A stretch of 64,000 nucleotides of DNA, from assembly GCA_020248905.1 (NCBI GenBank), contig JADCGR010000011.1:92481-156480 (forward strand). The letters are read 5' to 3'. Source of the DNA: Curvibacter sp. GTDB lineage: Bacteria > Pseudomonadota > Gammaproteobacteria > Burkholderiales > Burkholderiaceae_C. Positions 19,918 through 30,523 of this stretch are shown piece after piece. The position numbers were made by a program, and so were the translations under genes. A model generated the notes under the pieces. It saw only the letters and a program-made list of their open reading frames with translations. It had not been told where the DNA came from and made no database searches. Every line of letters begins with the position of its first letter. Position 1 is the first letter of the stretch.

Positions 19918-20817
19918 ATGAACCGGGTTGGATTCATCCTTTCCTCGCTGCTGGTGCTGCTCGCATTGGCCAGCTCCATGCTGTTCGTCGTCGACCAGCG
20001 CCAGTTCGGCGTGGTGTATGCACTGGGCCAGATCAAGGAAGTGATCACGGAGCCAGGCCTCAATGTCAAGCTGCCGCCGCCTTTCCAGAACGTGACCTAC
20101 ATCGACAAGCGCCTGCTCACGCTCGACAGCAGCGACACCGAGCCCATGCTCACCGCAGAGAAGCAGCGCGTGGTCATCGATTGGTATGTCCGCTGGCGCA
20201 TCAGCGAGCCCAGTGAGTACATCCGCAATGTGGGTCTCAACGAGACCGCCGGCGCCAATCAGCTCAACCGGGTGGTCCGCAACGCCTTCCAGGAAGAGAT
20301 CAACAAGCGCACGGTCAAGGACCTGCTCTCGCTCAAGCGGGACGCGCTGATGAACGACGTGCGCGACGAGGTGCTTAAGGCTGTGCGCGGGGACAAGCCC
20401 TGGGGTATCGACGTGGTCGATGTGCGCATCACACGCGTGGACTATGTGTCCGAGATCACCGATTCCGTCTACCGCCGCATGCAGGCCGAGCGAGCCCGTG
20501 TGGCCAACGAACTGCGTTCCACGGGCGCGGCCGAGGGCGAGAAGATCCGTGCCGATGCCGACCGCCAGCGCGAGGTGACGGTGGCCAATGCCTACCGGGA
20601 TGCGCAGAAGGTCAAGGGGCAGGGCGATGCCCAGGCCGCCGCCCTCTACGCCGAGGCCTTTGGCCGGGATCCGCAGTTCGCCCAGTTCTACCGCAGCCTC
20701 GAAGCCTACAAGGCGAGCTTCACGAACAAGAGCGACGTGATGGTCCTCGATCCCAACGGCTCCGAGTTCTTCAAGGTCTTCCGTGGCGGCGGCAGCAGCG
20801 CTGCACCCAAGAAGTAA
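19918..20817 (+). CDS. hflC: FtsH protease modulator HflC
   Basis: 299 aa from ATG 19918, chosen over an ATG at 19888 because the Shine-Dalgarno AAGGAG stands at the right distance and 19888 overlaps hflK. One N-terminal membrane segment (about 5-24) is followed by the SPFH domain with 'FVVDQRQFGVVYALGQ' in part. It is the partner of HflK. The C-terminus ends in a Gly/Ser-rich stretch and 'APKK'. Confidence 0.96.
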   Translation: MNRVGFILSSLLVLLALASSMLFVVDQRQFGVVYALGQIKEVITEPGLNVKLPPPFQNVTYIDKRLLTLDSSDTEPMLTAEKQRVVIDWYVRWRISEPSEYIRNVGLNETAGANQLNRVVRNAFQEEINKRTVKDLLSLKRDALMNDVRDEVLKAVRGDKPWGIDVVDVRITRVDYVSEITDSVYRRMQAERARVANELRSTGAAEGEKIRADADRQREVTVANAYRDAQKVKGQGDAQAAALYAEAFGRDPQFAQFYRSLEAYKASFTNKSDVMVLDPNGSEFFKVFRGGGSSAAPKK

Positions 20818-20882
20818 GAGGGCATGAGCGTGCGCGGTCGCTCCGGATCGGTGATTCCGTGCGTGCGGCTGGGGCAGCCCTG

Positions 20883-21074
20883 ATGGACGGCGACGTCTTT
20901 TGGCTGGCGGTGGCCCTCGTCCTTGTCATCGAGGGCCTGTTCCCCTTCATCTCGCCTGGCGGCTGGCGTCGTGTGTTCAGCCAGGTACTGCGCCTCTCGG
21001 ACGGCCAGATCCGTTTCTTCGGGCTCTGCAGCATCTTGGCCGGCGTGCTCTGGCTGGCCTGGCAGGTCGCCTGA
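20883..21074 (+). CDS. DUF2065 small inner-membrane protein
   Basis: 63 aa with two membrane helices (about 5-22 and 44-61) joined by a short loop containing 'PFISPGGWR', the signature of DUF2065 (E. coli YjeT-like). Genes of this family follow hflC in many proteobacteria. Function unknown; a role linked to HflKC is only inferred from location. Confidence 0.9.
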   Translation: MDGDVFWLAVALVLVIEGLFPFISPGGWRRVFSQVLRLSDGQIRFFGLCSILAGVLWLAWQVA

Positions 21075-21117
21075 GCCGTGCCCGCGCACCGAAGCCGGGC
21101 AGGGGAGCCCGACCCGG

Positions 21118-21123
21118 TAAAAT
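21118..21123 (+). promoter_or_regulatory. Possible -10 element for hisZ
   Basis: TAAAAT lies 27 bp before the hisZ ATG in a 76 bp gap and is followed by a T-tract. No clear -35 sequence is present. Confidence 0.3.
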
Positions 21124-21150
21124 CGCTTTTTTAACAGCCTCCCGTTTCCC

Positions 21151-23711
<2,561 letters not shown>

Positions 23712-23781
23712 GAAACTGTGAATAAATCTGCTGCACAAGCCGATCGCCGCGTTGGACGGTGTTGCCTCCGGCCCCAGCGCT

Positions 23782-23804
23782 TAACTTTTGCGCAGCAAAA
23801 GTTA
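23782..23804 (+). terminator. AT-rich perfect hairpin downstream of purA
   Basis: A 10 bp perfect inverted repeat (TAACTTTTGC / GCAAAAGTTA) with a 3-nt loop GCA, followed by GCTTTTGCC. It lies in the 235 bp gap between purA and the phosphoribosyltransferase gene and is much richer in AT than its surroundings. It may terminate the long operon, though a true terminal T-run is missing; it could instead be a protein-binding site. Confidence 0.45.
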
Positions 23805-23946
23805 GCTTTTGCCGCAACTGTTTTGTCGTCATTTGGTGTACCTCACGTAAGTTCCGGTTCCTCCGCCCCGTCCGCCTTGCGCCAGGCTTGCTCGCTACGA
23901 TTTCTTAACAAGTTCAGCACAATTGATTAATGCGAGGAGCAGTCTG

Positions 23947-24471
23947 ATGTTGACCGAAGATGGCAAGCACCTTTACGTGAGCTACGTCGAGTACCACAAC
24001 CTGATCGAGAAGCTTGCCATCAAGGTTCATCAGTCCGGCTGGGAGTTCGACACCATTCTGTGCTTGGCACGCGGTGGCATGCGGCCTGGCGACATCCTCT
24101 CGCGCATCTTCGAGAAGCCCCTGGCCATCATGTCGACCAGCTCCTACCGGGCCAACGCCGGCACCACGCAGGGCCATCTGGACATTGCCAAGTACATCAC
24201 CACGCCGCAAGGCGAGATCGCCGGTCGCGTTCTGCTGGTAGACGATCTGGCTGATTCCGGTCACACCCTGGCTGCCGTCGTCAAGATGCTGCGTGACAAC
24301 TATCCGCCCATCACCGAGCTGCGCACCGCAGTCCTGTGGACCAAGGCGTTCTCCTCTTTCCAGGCCGACTACTCGGTCGAGTTTCTTCCCACCAACCCCT
24401 GGATCCACCAGCCCTTCGAGGGCTATGACCGCCTGCGTCCGGCGGAGCTCCTGGCCAAGTGGAAAGTTTGA
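23947..24471 (+). CDS. Purine phosphoribosyltransferase (xanthine/hypoxanthine type)
   Basis: 174 aa from ATG 23947 with Shine-Dalgarno GAGGAG; an upstream ATG at 23923 is less likely. The type I phosphoribosyltransferase fold is shown by the PRPP loop VLLVDDLADSGHTL at about 96-109, and by 'CLARGGMRPGDILS' earlier. Such enzymes salvage purine bases with PRPP, and the gene following purA fits a purine role. The exact base is not certain; Gpt-like xanthine-guanine specificity is likely. Confidence 0.85.
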   Translation: MLTEDGKHLYVSYVEYHNLIEKLAIKVHQSGWEFDTILCLARGGMRPGDILSRIFEKPLAIMSTSSYRANAGTTQGHLDIAKYITTPQGEIAGRVLLVDDLADSGHTLAAVVKMLRDNYPPITELRTAVLWTKAFSSFQADYSVEFLPTNPWIHQPFEGYDRLRPAELLAKWKV

Positions 24472-24589
24472 CTCAGAACACCCCCACGCCACGCGTTCCA
24501 CGCGCGCTTTGCCAGAGGTCCCCGCGCCAGTGTCATAGGCTCGTCGGTCCGTCCAAGCCTGCGCAGAAAGGCTCGGAGCTGCGGCCGTA

Positions 24590-24650
24590 GGCCCCTTGCA
24601 GGGGGGGCGACACCGGTGGCCCGGCGAAGCCGGTTTCGCGGGTGCCGTGG
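24590..24650 (+). repeat. Interspersed two-hairpin intergenic repeat, copy 1
   Basis: Contains CCCCTTGCAGGGG and CCGGCGAAGCCGG, two small stem-loops separated by a conserved spacer CGACACCGGTGGC. Shares the order and spacing of the other copies (26880, 27950, 53951, 59490). It lies in the gap before the Cys/Met metabolism gene. The flanks of 24472-24589 hold nothing else that I recognise. Confidence 0.75.
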
Positions 24651-24693
24651 ACGAAGCCACCTCGCGCTGCACCGATCACGTTAAGCTCGGTGC

Positions 24694-25893
24694 ATGAACC
24701 ACAAGACCACCGGCCTGATCCACCATCCCTATGTGCCCCCGTCGGGCTTCGAGGCGCCGCAGCCCGGTGTGTTCAAGGCCTCGACGGTCTACTTCCCCAG
24801 TGTGGCGGCTATGCGCCGCACCGAGTGGAAGGACAAGACGGGCTACACCTACGGCCTGCACGGGACGCCCACCAGCTACCTGCTGGAGGAACGCATCGCC
24901 ACGCTGGAGGGCGGCGCGCAGTGCCTGCTGGCGCCCAGCGGGCTGGCGGCCATTGCCCTGGTCTGCCTGTCGCTGCTCAAGTCGGGCGACGAGGTGCTCA
25001 TCCCCGACAACGCCTATGGCCCGGCCAAGGCGCTCTTGCGCAGCGAGTTTCGCGACTGGGGCATCACCCACCAAGTCTACGACCCGATGGACCCCCAGGA
25101 CCTCGCGCGCCGCATCGGTCCGCAAACGCGGCTGGTCTGGCTTGAGGCTGCGGGTTCCGTGACGCTGGAGTTCCCGGATCTCGTGGAGCAGGTGCGCGTG
25201 TGCAAGGCGGCCAGTGTTTCCTGTGCGTTGGACAACACCTGGGGCGCGGGGCTGGCCTTCAATGCCTTTGATCTGGGTGCAGGGCAGGGCGTGGACCTCA
25301 CGATCCATGCGCTCACCAAATATCCCAGCGGCGGTGGCGATGTGCTGATGGGCGCGGTGGTCACGCGTGACGCAGCCCTGCACCTGCGCCTCAAGCTGAC
25401 CCACATGCGCCTGGGCCTGGGCGTGGGCATGAACGATGTCGAGACGGTGCTGCGCTCGCTGCCCAGCATGGCCCTGCGCTATGCCGCGCACGACCGCACT
25501 GCCCGCGCGCTGGCCCGCTGGTGCCAGGCCCGCTCCGAGTTCTCGCAGGTGCTGCATCCGGCTCTACCCGATTCGCAGGGCCACGCACACTGGAAGGCCC
25601 TGTGCGGCGACGGGGAGGGCCGCGCAGGCGGCCTGTTCAGCGTCATCGTTCACGAGCGCTTCAGCGCTGCGCAGGTCGATGCCTTCTGCGATGCCCTGCA
25701 GCTGTTCCGCATCGGCTACAGCTGGGGTGGTCCGGTCAGCCTGGTCGTGCCCTACGATCTGGCCACCATGCGCGAGCGCTGGCCTGTGGCATTGGCCCGT
25801 GGCACCCTGGTGCGCTTCTCGACCGGCCTGGAGGCGGTGGAGGACCTGCAGGCGGACCTGGCCCGGGCTTTGGCGGTGTTGGCTGCGGGCTGA
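24694..25893 (+). CDS. metC: Cystathionine beta-lyase (Cys/Met metabolism PLP enzyme)
   Basis: 399 aa of the PLP-dependent Cys/Met metabolism family, fold type I. The lysine that binds PLP is K209 in HALTKYPSGG, and the Tyr/Gly-rich N-terminal 'YTYGLHGTPTSYLLE' in part is typical. MetC-type enzymes split cystathionine to homocysteine, pyruvate and ammonia. The family also contains gamma-synthases and gamma-lyases; the closeness to MetC is judged from motifs and length. It begins right after a repeat copy and has no obvious operon partner. Confidence 0.85.
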   Translation: MNHKTTGLIHHPYVPPSGFEAPQPGVFKASTVYFPSVAAMRRTEWKDKTGYTYGLHGTPTSYLLEERIATLEGGAQCLLAPSGLAAIALVCLSLLKSGDEVLIPDNAYGPAKALLRSEFRDWGITHQVYDPMDPQDLARRIGPQTRLVWLEAAGSVTLEFPDLVEQVRVCKAASVSCALDNTWGAGLAFNAFDLGAGQGVDLTIHALTKYPSGGGDVLMGAVVTRDAALHLRLKLTHMRLGLGVGMNDVETVLRSLPSMALRYAAHDRTARALARWCQARSEFSQVLHPALPDSQGHAHWKALCGDGEGRAGGLFSVIVHERFSAAQVDAFCDALQLFRIGYSWGGPVSLVVPYDLATMRERWPVALARGTLVRFSTGLEAVEDLQADLARALAVLAAG

Positions 25894-25962
25894 GCGCTGG
25901 CGCAGACGGCCTTGGTGTTTTCCTGAGTCGACAGCGGATCCCACGGTCGCTAGGCTGTCTGC

Positions 25963-26784
25963 ATGAGCGAAGCTGACGTTGACCCGCGCCCCGAGTTGCC
26001 TGCCAGCCCGACGCCCTATGTGCCGCCGCCACCCGTAGGCCCGCAGCGCGAGATCGTGACTCTTGGCCTGGCCGATCCCCTGGTCTGGCTGCGTCGTGGT
26101 GCGCGTGATCTGCAGGCCGACATCGGCATCGGTCTTTTTTACGGGATGTGTTTCTGGGCCATGGCGCTCACGCTCGCCGCCGTGTTTCGTTTCCGGCCGG
26201 AATACACCATGTCCATCGTCTCGGGCTGCCTGCTCGTCGGGCCTTTCCTGACCCTTGGCCTCTACGAGGTGAGTCGTCGCCGCGAGGCGGGCCTGGTGCC
26301 CGATCTCGGTAGCTCTCTCACCTGCTGGGACCGGCACATCGGCAGCATGGGCCTGCTGGTCCTGGTGCTCGTCGTGCTGGAGCTGCTCTGGGGCCGGGCC
26401 TCGCTGGTGGTCTTCGCGGTCTTCTTTAACGCCGGCATGCCGTCAACGGCTGGGGTGTTGCAGGCCGTCTTCAACCCGGAAAACTGGGAGTTCGTCGTGG
26501 TCTATGCTGCCGTCGGCGGCATCTTTGCAGCCCTGGTCTTCGCTACCTCAGTGGTGTCCATCCCCATGATCCTGGACCGCGACACCGACGCCATCTCGGC
26601 CTCGCTCACCAGCCTGCAGGTCTTTTTCAACAACCTGCCTGTCATGCTGCTCTGGGGCGCCCTGATCACGCTGCTGGTCGGCATCGCGCTGCTACCCTGG
26701 GGTCTGGGCCTGCTGCTCATCGGGCCCTGGCTGGGCCATGCCACCTGGCATGCCTACCGTGGCTCCGTGCGCTGGCTTGATTGA
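25963..26784 (+). CDS. DUF2189 integral membrane protein
   Basis: 273 aa. A Pro-rich cytoplasmic N-terminus (1-40) is followed by 'DPLVWLRRGARDL' and about six hydrophobic segments (near 55-78, 84-103, 128-150, 178-200, 205-220, 225-262). This layout matches DUF2189, a widespread inner-membrane family of unknown function. It lies between the PLP enzyme and an ABC transporter but is separated by repeat sequence from the latter, so no functional link is implied. Confidence 0.85.
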   Translation: MSEADVDPRPELPASPTPYVPPPPVGPQREIVTLGLADPLVWLRRGARDLQADIGIGLFYGMCFWAMALTLAAVFRFRPEYTMSIVSGCLLVGPFLTLGLYEVSRRREAGLVPDLGSSLTCWDRHIGSMGLLVLVLVVLELLWGRASLVVFAVFFNAGMPSTAGVLQAVFNPENWEFVVVYAAVGGIFAALVFATSVVSIPMILDRDTDAISASLTSLQVFFNNLPVMLLWGALITLLVGIALLPWGLGLLLIGPWLGHATWHAYRGSVRWLD

Positions 26785-26846
26785 AGCACCCCTGAGGCGC
26801 TGAGCGCCCAGTGGCTAAAGCCGGAGGCTGTGCCTCTTCAGGCCGT

Positions 26847-26870
26847 CCTGTCCTGCGCAGGCAGGACAGG
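26847..26870 (+). repeat. Perfect 10 bp inverted repeat (potential cruciform)
   Basis: CCTGTCCTGC and its reverse complement GCAGGACAGG flank a GCAG loop, and outer GGCCG/CGGCC arms extend the structure with a bulge. It follows the DUF2189 gene and lies just upstream of the two-hairpin repeat. No T-run follows, so it is not a classic terminator. Confidence 0.6.
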
Positions 26871-26879
26871 TGCTGCGGC

Positions 26880-26942
26880 CTTCAGCCCCTCAAGGGGGTA
26901 ACGCCAGTGACCTGGCAAAGCCGGTTCCACGGCGTTTCCCGG
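26880..26942 (+). repeat. Interspersed two-hairpin intergenic repeat, copy 2
   Basis: Carries CCCCTCAAGGGG and TGGCAAAGCCGG. The second stem keeps pairing through a T-G wobble relative to the other copies, which suggests that RNA pairing is what is preserved. It ends with the shared GGTTCCACGG. Confidence 0.75.
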
Positions 26943-27011
26943 ATTGAACGTTTTCGCGCGCGGTTCCCGGATGTCGCCACCAAAGCTGGCAGGCATGCCA
27001 GAATCACTGCC

Positions 27012-27935
27012 ATGTCCGACGCCTTTCTCGCCTGTCACCAGCTCGTCAAACGCTACGGTGAGTCCACGGTTGTTGATGACCTGAGCTTCGACATCCGTCC
27101 CGGTGAATGTCTCGGCGTGATCGGCCCCAATGGTGCGGGCAAGACCACCACACTGCGCATGTGCCTTGGCCTCACCGCGCCCGACAGCGGCCGCGTCGAG
27201 GCCTTTGGCCTGCGCATGCCGGGCGATGCGCATGCCATCAAGGCCCAGCTGGGCGTGGTGACGCAGTTCGACTCGCTCGACCCCGATTTCACCTGCGCAG
27301 AAAACCTGCTGGTTTTCGGACGCTACTTCGGCATGAGGTCGGCCGATATCCGCGCGCGTGTTCCGCAACTGCTTGAGTTCGCGGCGCTCTCGCACAAAGC
27401 CGACGCCAAGCCTGGCCAGCTCTCGGGCGGTATGCGTCGGCGCCTGAGCCTGGCGCGAGCGCTTGTGAACGACCCGCGCCTGCTGCTGCTTGACGAGCCC
27501 ACCACGGGCCTGGATCCGCAGGCGCGCCACCTGATGTGGGAGCGCCTGCAGCAACTGCTGCAGCAGGGCAAGTCCATCCTGCTCACCACCCACTTCATGG
27601 ACGAAGCCGAGCGCCTGTGCGACCGCCTGCTCGTCATCGACCACGGTCGCAAGATCGCCGAAGGGACGCCGCGCGAGCTGATAGGCGCGCACCTGGAGCC
27701 CGATGTGGTCGAGGTCTATGGCGGCGATGCACGGACGGTAAGCAGCGGGTCGCTCGCGGCCCTCGCCAGCCGCGTCGAGGTCAGTGGTGAGACTGTGTTC
27801 TTCTACGCCCGCGACGCCGCACCCCTCATGCAGGTGCTGGCCCACGATCACACCTTGCGCAGCTTGCACCGCCCGGCCAATCTGGAGGACCTCTTCCTCA
27901 AACTGACCGGCCGCCAGATCCGGGAGGACGCATGA
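27012..27935 (+). CDS. NodI/CcmA-type ABC transporter ATP-binding protein
   Basis: 307 aa from ATG 27012; the frame upstream is repeat sequence. Walker [11 protein letters not shown] near 38-47, signature [14 protein letters not shown] near 137-150, and Walker [13 protein letters not shown] near 157-168 are intact. The C-terminal region (about 225-307) resembles the extension of drug/polysaccharide exporters such as NodI. With the permease at 28090 it would form an ABC-2 type exporter. The substrate is unknown. A repeat copy separates it from the permease. Confidence 0.9.
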   Translation: MSDAFLACHQLVKRYGESTVVDDLSFDIRPGECLGVIGPNGAGKTTTLRMCLGLTAPDSGRVEAFGLRMPGDAHAIKAQLGVVTQFDSLDPDFTCAENLLVFGRYFGMRSADIRARVPQLLEFAALSHKADAKPGQLSGGMRRRLSLARALVNDPRLLLLDEPTTGLDPQARHLMWERLQQLLQQGKSILLTTHFMDEAERLCDRLLVIDHGRKIAEGTPRELIGAHLEPDVVEVYGGDARTVSSGSLAALASRVEVSGETVFFYARDAAPLMQVLAHDHTLRSLHRPANLEDLFLKLTGRQIREDA

Positions 27936-27949
27936 ACATGGCTCCCCCC

Positions 27950-28037
27950 TATGCTGCGCGCACTGCATGTCGCTACGCCACCCCCCTCGCAGGGGGCAAC
28001 ACCAGCGGCCCGGCGAAGCCGGTTCCACGGGGTTGCG
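27950..28037 (+). repeat. Interspersed two-hairpin intergenic repeat, copy 3
   Basis: Full-length copy with upstream 'GCTGCGCGCACTGCATGTCG', the CCCCCTCGCAGGGGG hairpin, the spacer CAACACCAGCGGCC and the CCGGCGAAGCCGG hairpin, then GTTCCACGGGG. It splits the ABC exporter genes. Confidence 0.85.
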
Positions 28038-28089
28038 TGACTGGACTTCTTCGTGCCATCGTATGCACTTCTCTCGAGGAGCAGGTGGC

Positions 28090-28863
28090 ATGAACAATAT
28101 GGTGAGGTGGTGGCCCGTCTTCCTGCGCAATCTGCTGGTCTGGCGCAAGCTCGCCATACCCAGCCTGGTGGGCAATATCGCCGAGCCGCTGATGTGGCTC
28201 GTGGCCTTCGGTTACGGCCTGGGAGCCCTGGTGGGCTCCGTGCCCGTGGGCCGCGAGGACGTGCCCTACATCCTGTTCCTCGCCAGCGGCTCCATCTGCA
28301 TGAGCGCCATGAACGCGGCCACCTTCGAGGCGCTGTACTCGGCCTTCTCGCGCATGCACGTGCAGAAGACCTGGGACAGCATCATGAACGCGCCTATCGG
28401 CCTGCGCGACGTGCTGCTCGCCGAGATGCTCTGGGCGGCCTTCAAGGCCCTGTTTGCGGTCATGGCCATCCTGCTTGTCATGCTGGCGCTGAACATCAGC
28501 CGCAGCCCCATGCTCTTGCTCGCGCTGCCCGTGCTGCTGCTCACGGGCGTCGCCTCCAGCTGCATGGCCCTCATTTTCAATGCGCTGGCCAAGGGCTACG
28601 ACTTCTTCACCTACTACTTCACGCTCTTTCTCACGCCCATGATGTTCCTCAGCGGCGTGTTCTTTCCCCGCGAGAACCTTCCCCTGCTGTTGCAGCATGT
28701 CTCGGCCTGGCTGCCGCTCACCCAAGCGGTCGAGCTCGTGCGTCCACTGTTCATGGGGCGCTGGCCGGCCGATGTGCTGCTGCACCTGGCCGTGCTGGTG
28801 CTCTACGCCGCCGTGGCCTGGGCCATCGCACTGGCGCTCACGCGCCAGCGTTTCCGGGCCTGA
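28090..28863 (+). CDS. NodJ-like ABC-2 type transporter permease
   Basis: 257 aa from ATG 28090, with Shine-Dalgarno GAGGAG; longer in-frame starts run through the repeat. Six membrane segments are predicted, and the ABC-2 signature 'FLSGVFFPRENLP' near 205-217 is clear. It is the membrane partner of the ATPase at 27012. In rhizobia NodIJ export lipo-chitooligosaccharides; close homologues in Burkholderiales lack that role, so the cargo here is unknown. The 3' end overlaps the convergent mnmD end by 26 nt. Confidence 0.9.
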   Translation: MNNMVRWWPVFLRNLLVWRKLAIPSLVGNIAEPLMWLVAFGYGLGALVGSVPVGREDVPYILFLASGSICMSAMNAATFEALYSAFSRMHVQKTWDSIMNAPIGLRDVLLAEMLWAAFKALFAVMAILLVMLALNISRSPMLLLALPVLLLTGVASSCMALIFNALAKGYDFFTYYFTLFLTPMMFLSGVFFPRENLPLLLQHVSAWLPLTQAVELVRPLFMGRWPADVLLHLAVLVLYAAVAWAIALALTRQRFRA

Positions 28864-29593
28864 TGGGCACCGCACCAAGGTAGGTCGCTTCCAGGCGGTG
28901 CCGCTTGGGCGGCAGGCCCGGCGCCTTGCGCACTGCAAAGCCAGCCTGTTGCAGGCGCTGCCGCACCTCACCCGCCACGCACCAGCTCGCCAGCCGCGTC
29001 CCGGGCCGGCACTGCCGGGCCACGGCCTCGATCACCGGCGCTGACCACATACCGGGGTTGCGCGCCGGGCTGAAACCGTCCAGGTAGACCGCGTCCGCTG
29101 GCCCGGGCAGGGCGGGCAGCTGCTCCAGCACCTCGCCCACTCCCAAAGTCAGGTGCACGCGGCCTGCATCGAATTCCCAATGCTGCAACCCCAGCCGAAG
29201 GCCAACCCAGGCGGTGGCCAAGGTCTGGGCCAGCTCCTGCAGGCGGGGCAGCAGAGCCGCCTCCTGGGCATCGGCAGGGCGCAGCGCCCGCGTGGCCTGA
29301 AGCAGCTCGGCCGCGCTGACGGGATGCGCCTCGATCGATGAGAAATGCAGGCAGGCGCTGCGGTTCTTGTCCGCGTGCCAGGCCGCCCAGGTGCCCAGGA
29401 AATTCAGGCCCAGACCAAAGCCGGTTTCCAGCGCATGAAACCGCGCTCGGCCCTGCCAGAGCGCTGGCAGCCCGCAGCCTCCCAGAAAGACGGTGCGCGC
29501 CTGCGCCAGCGCCCCGCTTCGGGTGCTGTAGACGTCGCCGTAGAGCGGGCTGTAGGGGCTACCGTCGGCAAGCCAGGTGAGCGTGGGGTCCAT
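28838..29593 (-). CDS. mnmD: tRNA mnm5s2U34 methyltransferase MnmD (stand-alone)
   Basis: 251 aa from ATG 29593; the frame extends to 29653 but the family begins with 'LTWLADGSPYS'. The SAM-binding motif 'ETGFGLGLNFL' near 56-66 and 'YLDGFSPARNPGMW' near 170-183 identify the methyltransferase half of MnmC, which completes the 5-methylaminomethyl group on U34 of some tRNAs. The FAD oxidoreductase half normally fused to it in E. coli is absent here. It is encoded two genes from MnmH, which acts on the same nucleotide. Confidence 0.9.
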   Translation of the reverse strand: MDPTLTWLADGSPYSPLYGDVYSTRSGALAQARTVFLGGCGLPALWQGRARFHALETGFGLGLNFLGTWAAWHADKNRSACLHFSSIEAHPVSAAELLQATRALRPADAQEAALLPRLQELAQTLATAWVGLRLGLQHWEFDAGRVHLTLGVGEVLEQLPALPGPADAVYLDGFSPARNPGMWSAPVIEAVARQCRPGTRLASWCVAGEVRQRLQQAGFAVRKAPGLPPKRHRLEATYLGAVPIRPGNAGA

Positions 29594-29701
29594 GAGATGT
29601 GCGCAAGGGCTGCATTGTCGCCGCGACCTGTGGCCGCCCGGCCATGGAGCCAAGCCTCGCGACCTGATAGAGTGGCCGGATACACCCTAAAGAGGAAGAA
29701 C

Positions 29702-29887
29702 GTGGCCACTCCCAATTACGGATACGAGAAACGCCAGAAGGAACTGGCCAAGAAGCAGAAGAAGGAAGAAAAGCTCAAGGCCAAGGCTGCGCGCAAGAAG
29801 GCTGGGCCCGGAGGCGAAATGCCGGCGGAGCTCGATGCGCCGCCGGATGGGCCCGAGGCCGCCACCGGAGGTGATGCTGCCAGATGA
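29702..29887 (+). CDS. Small basic coiled-coil protein (GTG start)
   Basis: 61 aa from GTG 29702, preceded by GAGGAAGA as Shine-Dalgarno. The first half is very Lys-rich ('KRQKELAKKQKKEEKLKAK' region, 9-33) and helical; the second half is acidic and Gly/Pro-rich. The start Val-Ala-Thr-Pro-Asn-Tyr is of a type I recall from other Comamonadaceae proteins. Function unknown. It overlaps the following lipoprotein gene by 4 nt (ATGA). Confidence 0.72.
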   Translation: MATPNYGYEKRQKELAKKQKKEEKLKAKAARKKAGPGGEMPAELDAPPDGPEAATGGDAAR

Positions 29888-30507
29888 GCCTGCGCCCCGG
29901 CTACTGCGCCGTGATCCTGCTGCTGATGGCCGGCTGCGCCTCGGCACCCCAGGAAGCGCCGGACCCAGCCGCCACGCACACGGCCCCGGCTTCCGAGCCT
30001 GCGCCCCAGTCCGCTGACAAGTCGGGTGCGCTGCTGCAGCAATCCGGCGTGGTGCAGACGGCCACTCAGCCGCTCAACGACCTCAATCTCATGAAGGCGC
30101 GCATTCCCCCCGTGCTCACGGCCGCGCAGCGCGGACCCTACGCCATCCCACCGGACGACAGCTGCGCCGCCTTGCAGACCGAGCTGCTGGCGCTGGACGC
30201 AGCGCTCGGCCCCGACATCGACGCCGGCGGCGGCAGCGACAATGACCCCGGGCTGGTGGGGCGGGCAACAGAATTCGTCGGCGATGCAGCCATGGACTCG
30301 GTGCGCGGCACTGTCAACAGCGTGGTCGACGGCGTCATCCCCTTGCGCAGCTGGGTGCGCCGGCTCAGCGGAGCCGAGCGCCAGTCGCGCGCTGTGGCTG
30401 CCGCCATCCGGGCAGGCTCGCTGCGCCGGCCTTTCCTCAAGGGCTGGGCCTGGGCCAAGGGCTGCGTGGAGGGGCCCGTGCAGACCCTGCCCAAGGCCGT
30501 GCCCTGA
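29884..30507 (+). CDS. Hypothetical lipoprotein
   Basis: 207 aa with a short signal peptide and lipobox M-A-G-C, lipidated cysteine at 18. After a Pro/Ala-rich spacer (20-50) there is a conserved-looking block near 60-110 ('PYAIPPDDSCAALQTEL' in part) and an amphipathic segment near 130-165. I do not recognise the family. It is probably co-translated with the small basic protein and ends 16 bp from the convergent mnmH end. Confidence 0.75.
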   Translation: MSLRPGYCAVILLLMAGCASAPQEAPDPAATHTAPASEPAPQSADKSGALLQQSGVVQTATQPLNDLNLMKARIPPVLTAAQRGPYAIPPDDSCAALQTELLALDAALGPDIDAGGGSDNDPGLVGRATEFVGDAAMDSVRGTVNSVVDGVIPLRSWVRRLSGAERQSRAVAAAIRAGSLRRPFLKGWAWAKGCVEGPVQTLPKAVP

Positions 30508-30523
30508 GGCGGTAACCCCGCCC

